Below the pieces are notes generated by a model. It was not told where the DNA came from and searched no databases. It saw nothing but the letters and a program-made list of their open reading frames with translations. A stretch of DNA of 48,083 bases from positions 1 to 48,083 of IMG/VR virus record IMGVR_UViG_3300001593_000008, one strand, 5' to 3'. A program made the position numbers and the translations under genes. This document shows, piece after piece, positions 1-7,649 of this stretch (positions within the stretch are counted from its first letter, which is position 1; each line of letters starts with the position of its first letter). Source of the DNA: a virus.

Positions 1-36
1 TTAAAATATAGTCAGCCTGAGCGAATCAGGCCGACT
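1..36 (-). terminator. Rho-independent terminator closing the left end
   Basis: An 11-pair stem is formed by positions 10-20 and 26-36 around a 5-nt loop (21-25). One position (14/32) pairs only as G-U in RNA copied from the minus strand, which supports minus orientation. The stem is followed on that strand by a moderately U-rich tail (AUAUUUUAA). It lies 25 bp after the stop of the small membrane protein at 62-235 and would end that transcript. Confidence 0.75.
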
Positions 37-61
37 GTCTAACGATTCTTGCCTTTGAAAC

Positions 62-235
62 CTATTTTACTTTCCTAAGTGGTGGTTTGCTGTAGATATC
101 TCTTTCATCCCAATATTCCTCACCCTCTTTTACAACCGCTCTCCCATACCAAAAGGCTATAGCCAAAGCACCTACTACAAAGCCTATGATGAAAGATAAA
201 ATGGTGTTAGCGGTACTGGACATTAATAGGTGCAT
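62..235 (-). CDS. Small single-pass membrane protein, 57 aa
   Basis: I read this ORF directly from the sequence; it starts at ATG 235 and stops at TAG 64-62. Residues about 9-30 form one continuous hydrophobic segment (TILSFIIGFVVGALAIAFWY), followed by a charged tail rich in Glu, Asp, Arg and Lys. That fits an inner-membrane protein with a cytoplasmic C-terminus or the reverse. An alternative ATG at 223 would remove four residues. It follows the LuxR-type regulator and precedes a terminator, so the two probably share a short transcript separate from the endolysin operon. The function is unknown; a superinfection or lysis-timing role would be speculation. Confidence 0.6.
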   Translation of the reverse strand: MHLLMSSTANTILSFIIGFVVGALAIAFWYGRAVVKEGEEYWDERDIYSKPPLRKVK

Positions 236-294
236 GGCGATAGATTTTAGCGAGTTGAATTAATAGGATAGGTACGATCTTAAAAACGGGTCAT

Positions 295-531
295 TTAAAT
301 TAAGCCACTTCGAATAGCCTCCGACACTACTTCTATGATCTTTTTTGCTTGGGCCCTTCTGATAATTTTCTCGCGCCACGTTTCAACGGTACGAACGCTA
401 ACAAACATTTTGTCTGCTATTTCGGTTGAGGACATCCCCTTAGAGACCATTGAAAGGTACGATAGCTCTTTGGGAGATAAAACGGCTTCGTTAATACTCC
501 TAATTGAATCTTCAGTTTTAAGCGCCTTCAT
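295..531 (-). CDS. LuxR/GerE-type helix-turn-helix mini-regulator
   Basis: The 78 aa protein is almost entirely a LuxR-family DNA-binding domain (about residues 18-78). It shows the LSPKE start, the GMSSTEIADKMFVS turn and the RTVETW recognition-helix motif. It lacks the receiver or ligand-binding domain that host LuxR proteins carry, so it probably binds DNA constitutively or with a partner. I chose ATG 531; an in-frame TTG at 540 would add three residues. It sits between two minus-strand terminators, downstream of the endolysin, and so is probably transcribed independently of the late genes. A role in phage late-gene control or manipulation of host expression is inferred. Confidence 0.8.
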   Translation of the reverse strand: MKALKTEDSIRSINEAVLSPKELSYLSMVSKGMSSTEIADKMFVSVRTVETWREKIIRRAQAKKIIEVVSEAIRSGLI

Positions 532-563
532 ATTGCACAATATACGTGAATATTCGGGAAACC

Positions 564-606
564 ATCAAATAAAAAGCCGAAAATCTTTTTACAGACTTCC
601 GGCTTA
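564..606 (-). terminator. Rho-independent terminator after the endolysin
   Basis: Positions 574-586 pair with 593-605 (13 pairs, 6-nt loop). Two of the pairs (580/599 and 583/596) are G-U only in minus-strand RNA. The stem is followed on the minus strand by UUUAUUU. It lies 31 bp after the endolysin stop and marks the end of the long late operon. Confidence 0.85.
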
Positions 607-636
607 ACCCCTAAAACCCGCGAACAAAGTTTATAA

Positions 637-1275
637 TCAATTCGTTACCCATACCGGCAAGTCGCCAAGCTCGTCAACCTGTATCGTGTCTGGATCGACC
701 TCTAACCCGGCTATAGACTTTTGCACGTGCTGAATAATCTGGAACCCGCGTGTGGCTACTCCATCATCATAGTTGTAAGCAGCCCAATATGATTTTGTTT
801 TAATGTCGGAATATAGTTGACCCGCTGTAAGGCCCGGCTGATAACCAACATATAGACCGCCAATGAATCCGGCGGATGAAACTTCGTCCATCCAACTATT
901 CAAATACGCGATAACGTCAGCACTGGCCGAACTTGGAGATACCATTTCGAGATCACAATAAATAGGCCCACCTGTTGGATATCCGATAGCTTTGGCATAA
1001 GACGCGGCATAGGAGCCATGAGCGAGACCAAGGGCTGCCGTTGGCAACCAACCTGGATCATCGACATTTTGTACAAGAATGACAGCTAATCCAGATGTCA
1101 GGAGAACCTGCAATTCAAGTCCGGTAATATGCCCTGCTTTATCGGCTGCGTTCAATGGGACGTACCGAATTGCGAAGTCCATTCCAGCCGCTTTTAATGC
1201 TGCCGCTTGACCTCCTGAAATCGGAGCATTGTAATCGAACCCTTGTGCCCCCACTATTGCTGTCTTACATTCCAT
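637..1275 (-). CDS. Putative endolysin, DUF1906/Rv2525c-like glycoside-hydrolase-like domain
   Basis: This 212 aa single-domain protein resembles the DUF1906 (GH25-like TIM barrel) family. It has GFDYNAP at residues 12-18 with the first Asp, a LAVILVQN strand, a YCDLE strand with acidic residues at 108-110, GGLYVGY at 139-145, and a C-terminal Gln/Asp motif (IIQHVQ, then EVDPD) near 180-196. Such domains are used as phage cell-wall hydrolases. There is no signal peptide, so it would need a holin to reach peptidoglycan, and a holin-like gene and three tiny TM proteins lie directly upstream. Its ATG lies inside the preceding 40-codon ORF (22 bp overlap), suggesting translational coupling. A terminator follows. 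Confidence 0.75.
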   Translation of the reverse strand: MECKTAIVGAQGFDYNAPISGGQAAALKAAGMDFAIRYVPLNAADKAGHITGLELQVLLTSGLAVILVQNVDDPGWLPTAALGLAHGSYAASYAKAIGYPTGGPIYCDLEMVSPSSASADVIAYLNSWMDEVSSAGFIGGLYVGYQPGLTAGQLYSDIKTKSYWAAYNYDDGVATRGFQIIQHVQKSIAGLEVDPDTIQVDELGDLPVWVTN

Positions 1276-1376
1276 ATAATTTCAACTGATTTAGTAGTTA
1301 CAGCCATGAATATAACAATAGCGCAAGAAATAAGTATGGCTATATACATTAGTCTGGCTATATCTGATTTAGTCAT
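1254..1376 (-). CDS. Micro membrane protein, 40 aa, coupled to endolysin
   Basis: This ORF was read directly from the sequence. ATG 1376-1374 overlaps the TGA of the upstream 43-codon ORF (ATGA), and its TAG lies 22 bp inside the endolysin gene. It has a short charged N-terminus (MTKSDIAR), one hydrophobic segment at residues 9-26 and a polar C-terminal tail. The tight ATGA junction and the hydrophobic profile support translation. The position immediately before the endolysin suggests a lysis role (pinholin, antiholin or spanin-like), but no lipobox or known family motif is visible. Confidence 0.6.
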   Translation of the reverse strand: MTKSDIARLMYIAILISCAIVIFMAVTTKSVEIIWNVRQQ

Positions 1377-1504
1377 CGTTGCGTGTATTGATGATCGTAA
1401 TGAGTGGCAGCGTAATTACGAATGGATGTAAAAGCAATACCAGCGATAGCCAAAGCCAGTACACATCCTACGATGATCTTCCATGTTTTGATATACATAA
1501 TCAT
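1373..1504 (-). CDS. Micro membrane protein, 43 aa
   Basis: The start at ATG 1504-1502 overlaps the TGA of the 34-codon ORF upstream (ATGA); a longer reading from 1564 would lie inside that ORF and is unlikely. It has a basic N-terminus (MIMYIKTWK), one hydrophobic segment at residues 9-28 (IIVGCVLALAIAGIAF core) and a hydrophilic tail rich in His, Tyr and Arg. The lone Cys lies within the TM segment and does not form a lipobox, so it does not look like an outer-membrane spanin. It is the middle member of a chain of three coupled single-TM ORFs ahead of the endolysin. Confidence 0.6.
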   Translation of the reverse strand: MIMYIKTWKIIVGCVLALAIAGIAFTSIRNYAATHYDHQYTQR

Positions 1505-1605
1505 TTCAATTTTGCAGCCAAGATACCGAAAAAAACAATAACAAGCAAAGTAAGGAACAACCACCAGATCATAAGCCAGAAGATATCTACCTTCGGCCTT
1601 TTCAT
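1501..1605 (-). CDS. Micro membrane protein, 34 aa
   Basis: This ORF was read directly from the sequence. Its ATG (1605-1603) shares one base with the TAA of the upstream 164 aa gene (TAATG), and its TGA overlaps the next ATG (ATGA). Basic residues (MKRPK) precede one very hydrophobic, Trp-rich segment covering residues about 9-30, and the tail ends in KLK. That composition predicts N-in insertion in the inner membrane and is comparable in size to known pinholin or antiholin micro-proteins, although no family assignment can be made. Confidence 0.6.
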   Translation of the reverse strand: MKRPKVDIFWLMIWWLFLTLLVIVFFGILAAKLK

Positions 1606-2099
1606 TATGCGGCGGCGGCTTGGTCTGAGATCATGTCCTGATATGCTGTCTCCAAATCATTAACTAACACGGCAAATGTGAATTTCTGTCCGGGTGCTGT
1701 ATTGGCGCGTATAATGGCTATAATCTGCGCTCCCAATGTGGAATAAAGCTGTGATGTATCTGGGCTCACTTTGAAGGCTGCTAATACAGCTTGTTCAAAT
1801 GTGGTTATTTGAGCGGCGGTTGGGTTGGTTGCTAATCCTTCGAGTGCCAGAGCATCAGCCAACAATGTAGGGAGCGCGTTGCCGATTGCCGTCACTATCT
1901 CGCTAGGCAACTGGCTTTTAAGAATGGTATCTGCCAGAGAAGCGAGAAATCCAGGTGCGCCGGTGCCCCACAATGTTTTCAATTCTTCGATGATAGCAAC
2001 GGCTACGGGGGCTGCATCCGCCGTAATATCCGTAAAGGCTTTTGAAAGCCATGTGCCGACTGATTTAGCGGCTTTCCCTACCCAACTAAAGATTGACAT
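1605..2099 (-). CDS. Conserved-looking hypothetical protein, 164 aa, in lysis module
   Basis: I do not recognise the family. The N-terminus (SIFSWVGKAAKSVGTWLSKA) is an amphipathic helix with Trp and Lys, followed by an Ala/Leu-rich, mostly helical protein ending in a run of four Ala. There is no clear signal peptide and no strong TM segment. It lies 11 bp after the holin-like gene and is joined by TAATG to the first micro membrane ORF. The amphipathic start suggests membrane association. A holin accessory or structural role is possible but unproven. Confidence 0.7.
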   Translation of the reverse strand: MSIFSWVGKAAKSVGTWLSKAFTDITADAAPVAVAIIEELKTLWGTGAPGFLASLADTILKSQLPSEIVTAIGNALPTLLADALALEGLATNPTAAQITTFEQAVLAAFKVSPDTSQLYSTLGAQIIAIIRANTAPGQKFTFAVLVNDLETAYQDMISDQAAAA

Positions 2100-2110
2100 A
2101 TAAAATTTAT

Positions 2111-2548
2111 TTATTTGGTTACGACTTTACCAGATGCCGTTGCGGCGACTGTTCCGGCTGCAATTTGCTGTGTCTTTGATTTTGCCAGTGCACTTTGAAT
2201 GAACGTAGCAATGGGAATAATGGCGGCAAGGATAGCAGCAAGTTGCTGACCAGATATCACCCCGGCAGATACGCCCAACCCTCCTAATGCGGATATAACA
2301 GATCGTGCAGCACTTTCGATGCCTTCAATGTTGCTTGTTTTGGTCCAAATTCCCCACGCTGTAGAAACCACGGTTAGGAACGCGCCGCCAACTACCTGCC
2401 AAATATCAGCGGTGATGGTATGCCCAAACACGGCATGTCCTACGAGATAAGCACCTATAAGCGTTCCTATAGCTCGTAAGGCACTGAGAAGATTTTGAAG
2501 TCCTACGCTTTGAGGCGGTGTTGGTGAGGTGGGAGTTGTTGTTGCCAT
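2111..2548 (-). CDS. Putative holin (Pam3-gp28-like membrane protein), 145 aa
   Basis: A Pro/Thr-rich N-terminus is followed by a stretch resembling phage holins of the Pam3 gp28 type. It shows LRAIGTLIGAYLVGH (about 24-38), then a second hydrophobic segment ending in WGIWTK (about 50-70). A third hydrophobic segment lies near 95-120 (LAAILAAIIPIATF). The extra C-terminal TM and the Ala-rich tail make it longer than the usual ~70-100 aa members. Its position a few genes upstream of the endolysin supports pore formation in the inner membrane during lysis. The family assignment rests on pattern resemblance only. Confidence 0.6.
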   Translation of the reverse strand: MATTTPTSPTPPQSVGLQNLLSALRAIGTLIGAYLVGHAVFGHTITADIWQVVGGAFLTVVSTAWGIWTKTSNIEGIESAARSVISALGGLGVSAGVISGQQLAAILAAIIPIATFIQSALAKSKTQQIAAGTVAATASGKVVTK

Positions 2549-2555
2549 ATATATT

Positions 2556-3029
2556 TTATTTTGTTTTACCTGATGGAATTAGTCTGTCAATGATTGCAAC
2601 GAAAATAGTACCTACCACAAAGCAAATGAGCCCCCAAATAATCCTAACGTATGTTTCCCGGCTTTTGGCTTCGGCGACAATTTTATCCAATCGTTTTGTT
2701 AAGCCATCTACTGATTCTTTTACCTCGTTAATAGTTTGCTCCCCTATTTCTATTCGGTTAATAAGCCCTTTGTTTCCTAAATTATTGCCACGCAATGACT
2801 GAGCAAGATCGCGTTGTTCATTAGCCAATTCTCCGACCACTTGCGTCAACTTGTTGACCTCTTTTCGAATCACCGACACATCATCCTGAGAGACCCTGTA
2901 TCTCTCCTCCCGCTCTGATTTGTCCGCTTGCTCCTGTGGATTCATATTTATCGGATTGAAGGTCATTGTTACCAACTTAGCCGGTAAGCGGGCTTCCGGT
3001 AATGGGTTGTTTATTGTTAGTTCCGTCAT
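2556..3029 (-). CDS. Coiled-coil protein with C-terminal membrane anchor
   Basis: The protein is about 157 aa from ATG 3029 (MTELTI); upstream and downstream in-frame ATGs at 3056 and near 2939 are alternatives. The middle (about 60-120) is a heptad-rich coiled coil (VIRKEVNKLTQVVGELANEQ and following). The C-terminus is one TM segment (VRIIWGLICFVVGTIFVAII) with a short basic tail. This architecture recalls XhlA-type and similar tail-anchored phage proteins near lysis genes. It sits next to the holin-like gene, which fits a membrane-associated lysis or exclusion function. The family is not recognised with certainty. Confidence 0.6.
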   Translation of the reverse strand: MTELTINNPLPEARLPAKLVTMTFNPINMNPQEQADKSEREERYRVSQDDVSVIRKEVNKLTQVVGELANEQRDLAQSLRGNNLGNKGLINRIEIGEQTINEVKESVDGLTKRLDKIVAEAKSRETYVRIIWGLICFVVGTIFVAIIDRLIPSGKTK

Positions 3030-3112
3030 AAAGGTAATTTGCATGTAATATAGCAATACCTATACCGTTAGCTCACTACATAAATATAGGAAATATTATA
3101 TAATTCTCACTC

Positions 3113-3280
3113 TTAAACCACCCCATTGTTTGGCCTAATCCCTCCATTTACCGGCAAACCGTTGATAAATGCCAATATCTTGTCGCAATCTTCCAACGAT
3201 TTATATTCCAGCGCAACCAAAATGGCGGCAACCTTAGCATCCTTTGGGCCTAGTTTCTTTGGTTTTTTACGCTCTGTCAT
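3113..3280 (-). CDS. Small hypothetical protein, 55 aa
   Basis: This ORF was read directly from the sequence. ATG 3280-3278 overlaps the TGA of the upstream 83 aa gene (ATGA), and the stop is TAA 3115-3113. The N-terminus is strongly basic (MTERKKPKKLGPKDAK), followed by a helical, slightly hydrophobic part and a Gly/Asn-rich tail. There is no TM segment. The ATGA coupling is the main support. Between its stop and the next start is a short AT-rich gap (about 3030-3112) in which I see no convincing terminator. The function is unknown. Confidence 0.6.
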   Translation of the reverse strand: MTERKKPKKLGPKDAKVAAILVALEYKSLEDCDKILAFINGLPVNGGIRPNNGVV

Positions 3281-3528
3281 CTTCTAAAGTATAAGGCTAA
3301 AAGGGCGAGTATCACTGCCAATATTCCGCCCCAAAATTCACGACGCGTTACATAGGCAGACTGTTGGTCCTTAAAACTTTGACGCCATTCGTTTTGAGAA
3401 GCGAATTTTTGCGTGTTGGTTGCTTCCACTTTATCGACTGCCTCCCGTACTGATCTAATATCAGCATCATGGTATTGTTTCATCCATCCCACTTGATTAT
3501 CTACGTATTCTCTTACGGATATTTTCAT
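3277..3528 (-). CDS. Tail-anchored coiled-coil protein, 83 aa (XhlA-like architecture)
   Basis: An N-terminal amphipathic or coiled-coil region (residues about 5-58, rich in Asp, Lys, Glu and Gln) is followed by RREFWGGILAVILALLALYF, a single C-terminal TM segment ending in Arg-Arg. Phage proteins with this layout, such as the hemolysin XhlA type, are found with holin/endolysin cassettes. The start lies 3 bp downstream of the preceding gene's stop, and its stop overlaps the next ATG. A membrane-associated role in lysis is inferred from architecture and location only. Confidence 0.6.
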   Translation of the reverse strand: MKISVREYVDNQVGWMKQYHDADIRSVREAVDKVEATNTQKFASQNEWRQSFKDQQSAYVTRREFWGGILAVILALLALYFRR

Positions 3529-3531
3529 ATC

Positions 3532-4029
3532 TCAAAATGTCACAGTTTGAGTAACACCATTGTATAAAAATGTCACCTTAGTGCCCTGCCCGGCTGGTAT
3601 GACCACGGGCACCCCGAACAATGTCACCGTAATACCGCTAAAAGTTGGAGGCCCCGGAACCACAGGACAAGGCGTTGCCGCTGCTACCACAATAGAATCT
3701 ACTCCGGTGATGGCCGCGCCTTTCTGATCGGTGCCGACAACTTTGAATAAATACGTTCCTACTGCCAACCCAGTCACTTTTACGTTTTGTTGCGCCGATA
3801 CCGATCCTACATATACCGCCGGCATGGTGATTAAGGAAGCAGTATTGGGGCCAGAGGTTTGGGTATATGCCACTCCCTGATAAAGATTGGCCGCTGTAAG
3901 AACGGCCCCTAACATAACCGTATCGCCAACCCTAGCATGAGCGGCGGTGCACATCGTTTGAAGACAAAGGCTTTGACTTTTGACAGTTATTGACAGAAGC
4001 AACCAAAGTCCGAATATTATTTTCTTCAT
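3532..4029 (-). CDS. Secreted PKD-like domain protein, 165 aa
   Basis: Residues 1-18 form a classic signal peptide (two Lys, a hydrophobic core and KS|Q), so the mature protein would begin with Gln as expected for the Bacteroidota Q-rule. The body looks like a PKD-type beta-sandwich: YTQTSGPN near residue 59, VTGLAVGTYLFKVVGTDQKG at about 85-104, then DSIVVAA. A Pro-rich linker and a small C-terminal beta region follow. It comes directly after the beta-helix tailspike gene (5 bp gap). A surface-exposed tail accessory or adhesion role is plausible, and export before assembly would be unusual for a virion protein. Confidence 0.65.
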   Translation of the reverse strand: MKKIIFGLWLLLSITVKSQSLCLQTMCTAAHARVGDTVMLGAVLTAANLYQGVAYTQTSGPNTASLITMPAVYVGSVSAQQNVKVTGLAVGTYLFKVVGTDQKGAAITGVDSIVVAAATPCPVVPGPPTFSGITVTLFGVPVVIPAGQGTKVTFLYNGVTQTVTF

Positions 4030-4034
4030 AAAAT

Positions 4035-7000
4035 TTATTTGACATTTATTGCGTTATCAACCGGAACGGGTAGACAACTGCAAGGCAACTGCAAAAGCGT
4101 TCTGGATGAATACGAGGGTAAGTTAATGATTCCGGGGAAAATATTTCCTAACGCATCTTTAAAGTTTCCTCCTAAACTAAGCGTTGCTGTCGGTACTGAG
4201 TACACGAATGAAAGATTACCGCCCTGCAAAGAACTGTGAAGATCATAGCTTAAATCAGATTGCCAACTTGCTAAGCTCCTGCTTGTTCCTGGATCGCTAC
4301 TGCTTGAAGTATAAAAGCTACCTAAATTTCCTGTGGGAGCCAAATAATAGTTGCTATCACAGGCAGAACAGAAAGTACTCAAGTCGTTATTGGGAGTTGC
4401 AAGCTCAACTGACGAGGCAGAACCGGTTATCCCGTGAATGTTGTTCTTATAAACTGTTCCTGTTATGGCATGGCTGGTAACTTCGGCATTGAAAAATTGG
4501 GAGTTTAAATTACCATAAAGATTATTATATTCGAAAGTGTTGGACGCTCCATGATTGAACATACCTGCGGATGCGTTGTATGCTAACGTATTGTACGATG
4601 CGGTTGTCTTTGTGGCGTAGTTGTCCCAATAGGTGCCGAATGACATATCCTGATAATTGTAAACGATTCCACTTCCGGCAGAACCGCCAAACAGGCATAG
4701 GTTATATGTTACATTCCTGCCATTCGGATAGCTTTGCGCAGACGGGTCCCAAGTATATATACCTCCTCCGTCAGATTTAACCATGCAATACAATTCAAAT
4801 AAGTTGTGAGATACATTTACGCTATCTCCATCAAAGGAAAGTCCGTTGTACCCTGAGTTAAGGAAGGTATTGTATTGATAAGTCGAAAACCCGTAGTTCC
4901 AAGTCCATGCGCTGTACCCGTTCCCTGATCCTGTTTGCCCCATGCCTGCCGTCATACCTGCACTATCCAGTAGACAGTATTGCATCACATTATAAGTAGA
5001 ACTGGACCCGGTGACAAAGGCGAAATTGTTATTCGCATATTTCATGGTGTCGTACCGAAAAGTAAAATGTCCAACGTTATTACCTGTCATCGCATTATTA
5101 CCGGCGTAATTAAACTTGCAGCTATCGAAATAGTCATTGCTCACATTGTTGCCGTAGATGCTGTATTGGTTGAAGTATTCGAAATCTACATTCGATACAG
5201 TGACATTGCTGGTTAAATAAATCCCTGTATCCAATACTGAGATCTTGACCACATGACCGGTTGGACCTGCCGATCCAAAGTACATTTGAAGGCTGTCTTT
5301 TGACCAGTTGTTATACCAACTTCCTATGCGTGTTGTCGTTAGTAACGTGTTCGGTTGGTTCATAAAAAAGAACCCATTCCCTCGTCCGCCTAATATGCTT
5401 GGCGAAGTGGCGAGTGTCAGCGTGGTGCTTCCTTGTGCGCTGATGTGAAGGGTATCCAAGTCTGAAAACTCAGGTCGTATGCAAACCGTTCCACCAGCAT
5501 AAGAGTAAGGCAAACTGGTTATAGCCGCCGATGTTAGCGTACTTGAAGTAAGTCCGGTATAGGTCAAATACCCGGTATCAGGATAGCGTCCCATCCCTGC
5601 CAACACGGCGTCTATAGTGACACAATTTAGGGTAGCCCTATCGTTGGGAATGTAGGTTTCATATATCCCATTCCCCATCGAAGTCCAAATTGTCGCTGTT
5701 ATATAACCCCTGTTTTTAGGCTTGCTTCCTGTTCCGTAAGAAGTGATGACTATTCCGCTGATCGGATAAGTGGTCGAATACCAAATATCATTGCATTTCA
5801 TGTATAGGGTATCACCCGAAGTCATCAAGCTAATTGCATGTGATTTGCTCGCACAAGGGGCTGCTAAGGTGCAGGCGTTCGCGTCATTTCCTGCCCCGGC
5901 TGTATCAATATAGAATCCTGTTTGTGTTGCTGATGGCACCGTGAAAGAAGCCGTTCCCTCTACGGTGTCGTATGAGTTATCCAGCATCGTATCAATCAGG
6001 GAATAGTTGCCAGACGGAACACCAACAACGGTGCCTGATTGCCCTGCTTGCACTCCCAAATTGATTGAAGTGCCTGCGGATTGAACGATATAACTATTAA
6101 CCGGCATGATCTTATGTGTCGCATCTGTGGTGCTTGTAGCAATGGACCAATTAAAACCACCGGCAAAAGGCGTGACGACGAGATTGCAGTGCAGGTTCGT
6201 ATTCGGTCGACTTGGCGCGTCTGTTCCATAAGAACATGGTGTTCCGGTCAAAAACCCTGTATTGCAACCGGGACAACTGGATATGATGCTAGAAGTGATG
6301 GAAAAAAAGTCCAATACCTTTGCAAAATACATCACATTATGCCCCATGTGATACGCGGCGGCGATCCGACTACCCAAACTGTCAGCCCAGATCATACCAT
6401 CGGGGATAACTTTACCCCTACCTGCTAAATACCTGTTCCCAGCCGTGTCTTCTGCGATAAAGTAAAGGCTATAGAGCGGACCGCCGAATAGTTTATTCCA
6501 AACGGCAGGAGAACCTTTAGCAATCTGCGTACATTGGCTCACGTATTGACCCATTCCCACGAACCAATTGTAAGGTTCGGGAGGACTGCCGTTATATGGC
6601 GTTGTTCCATTTGGTGTGGTATACAAGGGCCAATTGATTGTCGGCCCCGTTCCGCAAAAACCAACTTCATTCGATCCACCAGTGAACAGACCATTCGAGG
6701 TGTTCAAGATAGCATATCCCACATGCGCGGCAATCATCGTATCGATGGGAAAAATAGCAGATGGATAATAACTGTCAACTTGCGTAGGAGTGGTGATGGG
6801 ATTAAAAGCGTTACTATTCGTGTTTTCTCCGAGCCACCCATACTCTCCGAAGAATATAAGATGACCGGTTTGAGAAATGACATAGGCAAACCCGTTTCCT
6901 TTCGCTATAAAAGAGGCCAATTGGCCGCCCGGTAGTGTCACCTGCGTCCATGTGGTCGGAGTGGCGTTAACTCCGGTGTTGGCCGCGTAGTCATCAGTGC

Positions 7001-7649
7001 CGCCAATCACCCATAATGTTCCGTCCGTACAAATACAATGCAGGGAACTATTATAGGCTAGAATTTTATGCGGATGCCTCCCCCCAGGCATCGCCCCTAA
7101 TGAAGTCGGTTTGGCGCAAGATGATCCTCCAAGGTTCGTGAGATTCCCCCATGCCATTACTTGAGTGCAGGTATCGCTTTCAATGGACGCATAGAACGGA
7201 ACACCGCTCACCGGACCCCATCCCGCTGTCATAGCGGTAATGCCATAGAATGGATTCCCGTTGACATCCGTCAATATTTCATACATCGTTGATGGGCCAG
7301 TGGTAAGGCCATTGCCCAATTGGCAATTCGTTGGCAACCCACCCATAAAGACGCGTCCGCTGTCTGCTGACCACATGCCGCCGTCATGAAGTCCCGTACA
7401 AACACCGTCCATTGGTTCGTTGGGGATAGGAGTAACGACTTCCGTTGGTATCCCCTGTGCTCCGGTATTCCCGGTTCCAGCTATCGTATTATCCGTGGTG
7501 ACGGCATAGGCAATGCCCGGTGTATTGTAGTGCAGTTTAAAAAACATGGTGTACTCACCGGGAGATTCATAGTAACGAGCATTCGTGGAATACTGCCCCT
7601 GTGCCGCGAGGATCATCAACAATAAGGATATGGTCAGTAAATACCTCAA
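4035..7649 (-). CDS. Tailspike-like protein: RCC1-like propeller plus right-handed beta-helix
   Basis: The only start that keeps the signal peptide is a TTG at 7649-7647, whose bases overlap the upstream stop (TTGA). The signal peptide runs MRYLLTIS to AAQG|Q (Q-rule). Residues about 80-450 contain repeats like an RCC1 beta-propeller, for example DGTLWVIGG and SQTGHLIFFGEYG. From about residue 577 (YIDTAGAGND, then a GDTLYM strand) a pectate-lyase-like right-handed beta-helix with many Asn-rich rungs extends to about 1100. The C-terminus ends in a motif common in carbohydrate-active proteins (LPSYSSRTLL). It probably binds or depolymerises surface glycan. Catalytic residues cannot be assigned by eye. 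Confidence 0.75.
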   Translation of the reverse strand: MRYLLTISLLLMILAAQGQYSTNARYYESPGEYTMFFKLHYNTPGIAYAVTTDNTIAGTGNTGAQGIPTEVVTPIPNEPMDGVCTGLHDGGMWSADSGRVFMGGLPTNCQLGNGLTTGPSTMYEILTDVNGNPFYGITAMTAGWGPVSGVPFYASIESDTCTQVMAWGNLTNLGGSSCAKPTSLGAMPGGRHPHKILAYNSSLHCICTDGTLWVIGGTDDYAANTGVNATPTTWTQVTLPGGQLASFIAKGNGFAYVISQTGHLIFFGEYGWLGENTNSNAFNPITTPTQVDSYYPSAIFPIDTMIAAHVGYAILNTSNGLFTGGSNEVGFCGTGPTINWPLYTTPNGTTPYNGSPPEPYNWFVGMGQYVSQCTQIAKGSPAVWNKLFGGPLYSLYFIAEDTAGNRYLAGRGKVIPDGMIWADSLGSRIAAAYHMGHNVMYFAKVLDFFSITSSIISSCPGCNTGFLTGTPCSYGTDAPSRPNTNLHCNLVVTPFAGGFNWSIATSTTDATHKIMPVNSYIVQSAGTSINLGVQAGQSGTVVGVPSGNYSLIDTMLDNSYDTVEGTASFTVPSATQTGFYIDTAGAGNDANACTLAAPCASKSHAISLMTSGDTLYMKCNDIWYSTTYPISGIVITSYGTGSKPKNRGYITATIWTSMGNGIYETYIPNDRATLNCVTIDAVLAGMGRYPDTGYLTYTGLTSSTLTSAAITSLPYSYAGGTVCIRPEFSDLDTLHISAQGSTTLTLATSPSILGGRGNGFFFMNQPNTLLTTTRIGSWYNNWSKDSLQMYFGSAGPTGHVVKISVLDTGIYLTSNVTVSNVDFEYFNQYSIYGNNVSNDYFDSCKFNYAGNNAMTGNNVGHFTFRYDTMKYANNNFAFVTGSSSTYNVMQYCLLDSAGMTAGMGQTGSGNGYSAWTWNYGFSTYQYNTFLNSGYNGLSFDGDSVNVSHNLFELYCMVKSDGGGIYTWDPSAQSYPNGRNVTYNLCLFGGSAGSGIVYNYQDMSFGTYWDNYATKTTASYNTLAYNASAGMFNHGASNTFEYNNLYGNLNSQFFNAEVTSHAITGTVYKNNIHGITGSASSVELATPNNDLSTFCSACDSNYYLAPTGNLGSFYTSSSSDPGTSRSLASWQSDLSYDLHSSLQGGNLSFVYSVPTATLSLGGNFKDALGNIFPGIINLPSYSSRTLLQLPCSCLPVPVDNAINVK

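Noticed and set aside
335-607. Plus-strand ORF covering the LuxR gene and terminator
   Set aside because: It is the shadow of the minus-strand HTH gene and runs through a terminator; the translation has no recognisable pattern.
1505-1564. Longer reading of the 43 aa micro ORF (63 aa)
   Set aside because: The extra part overlaps the 34 aa ORF; the ATGA junction at 1504 gives a sensible short membrane protein.
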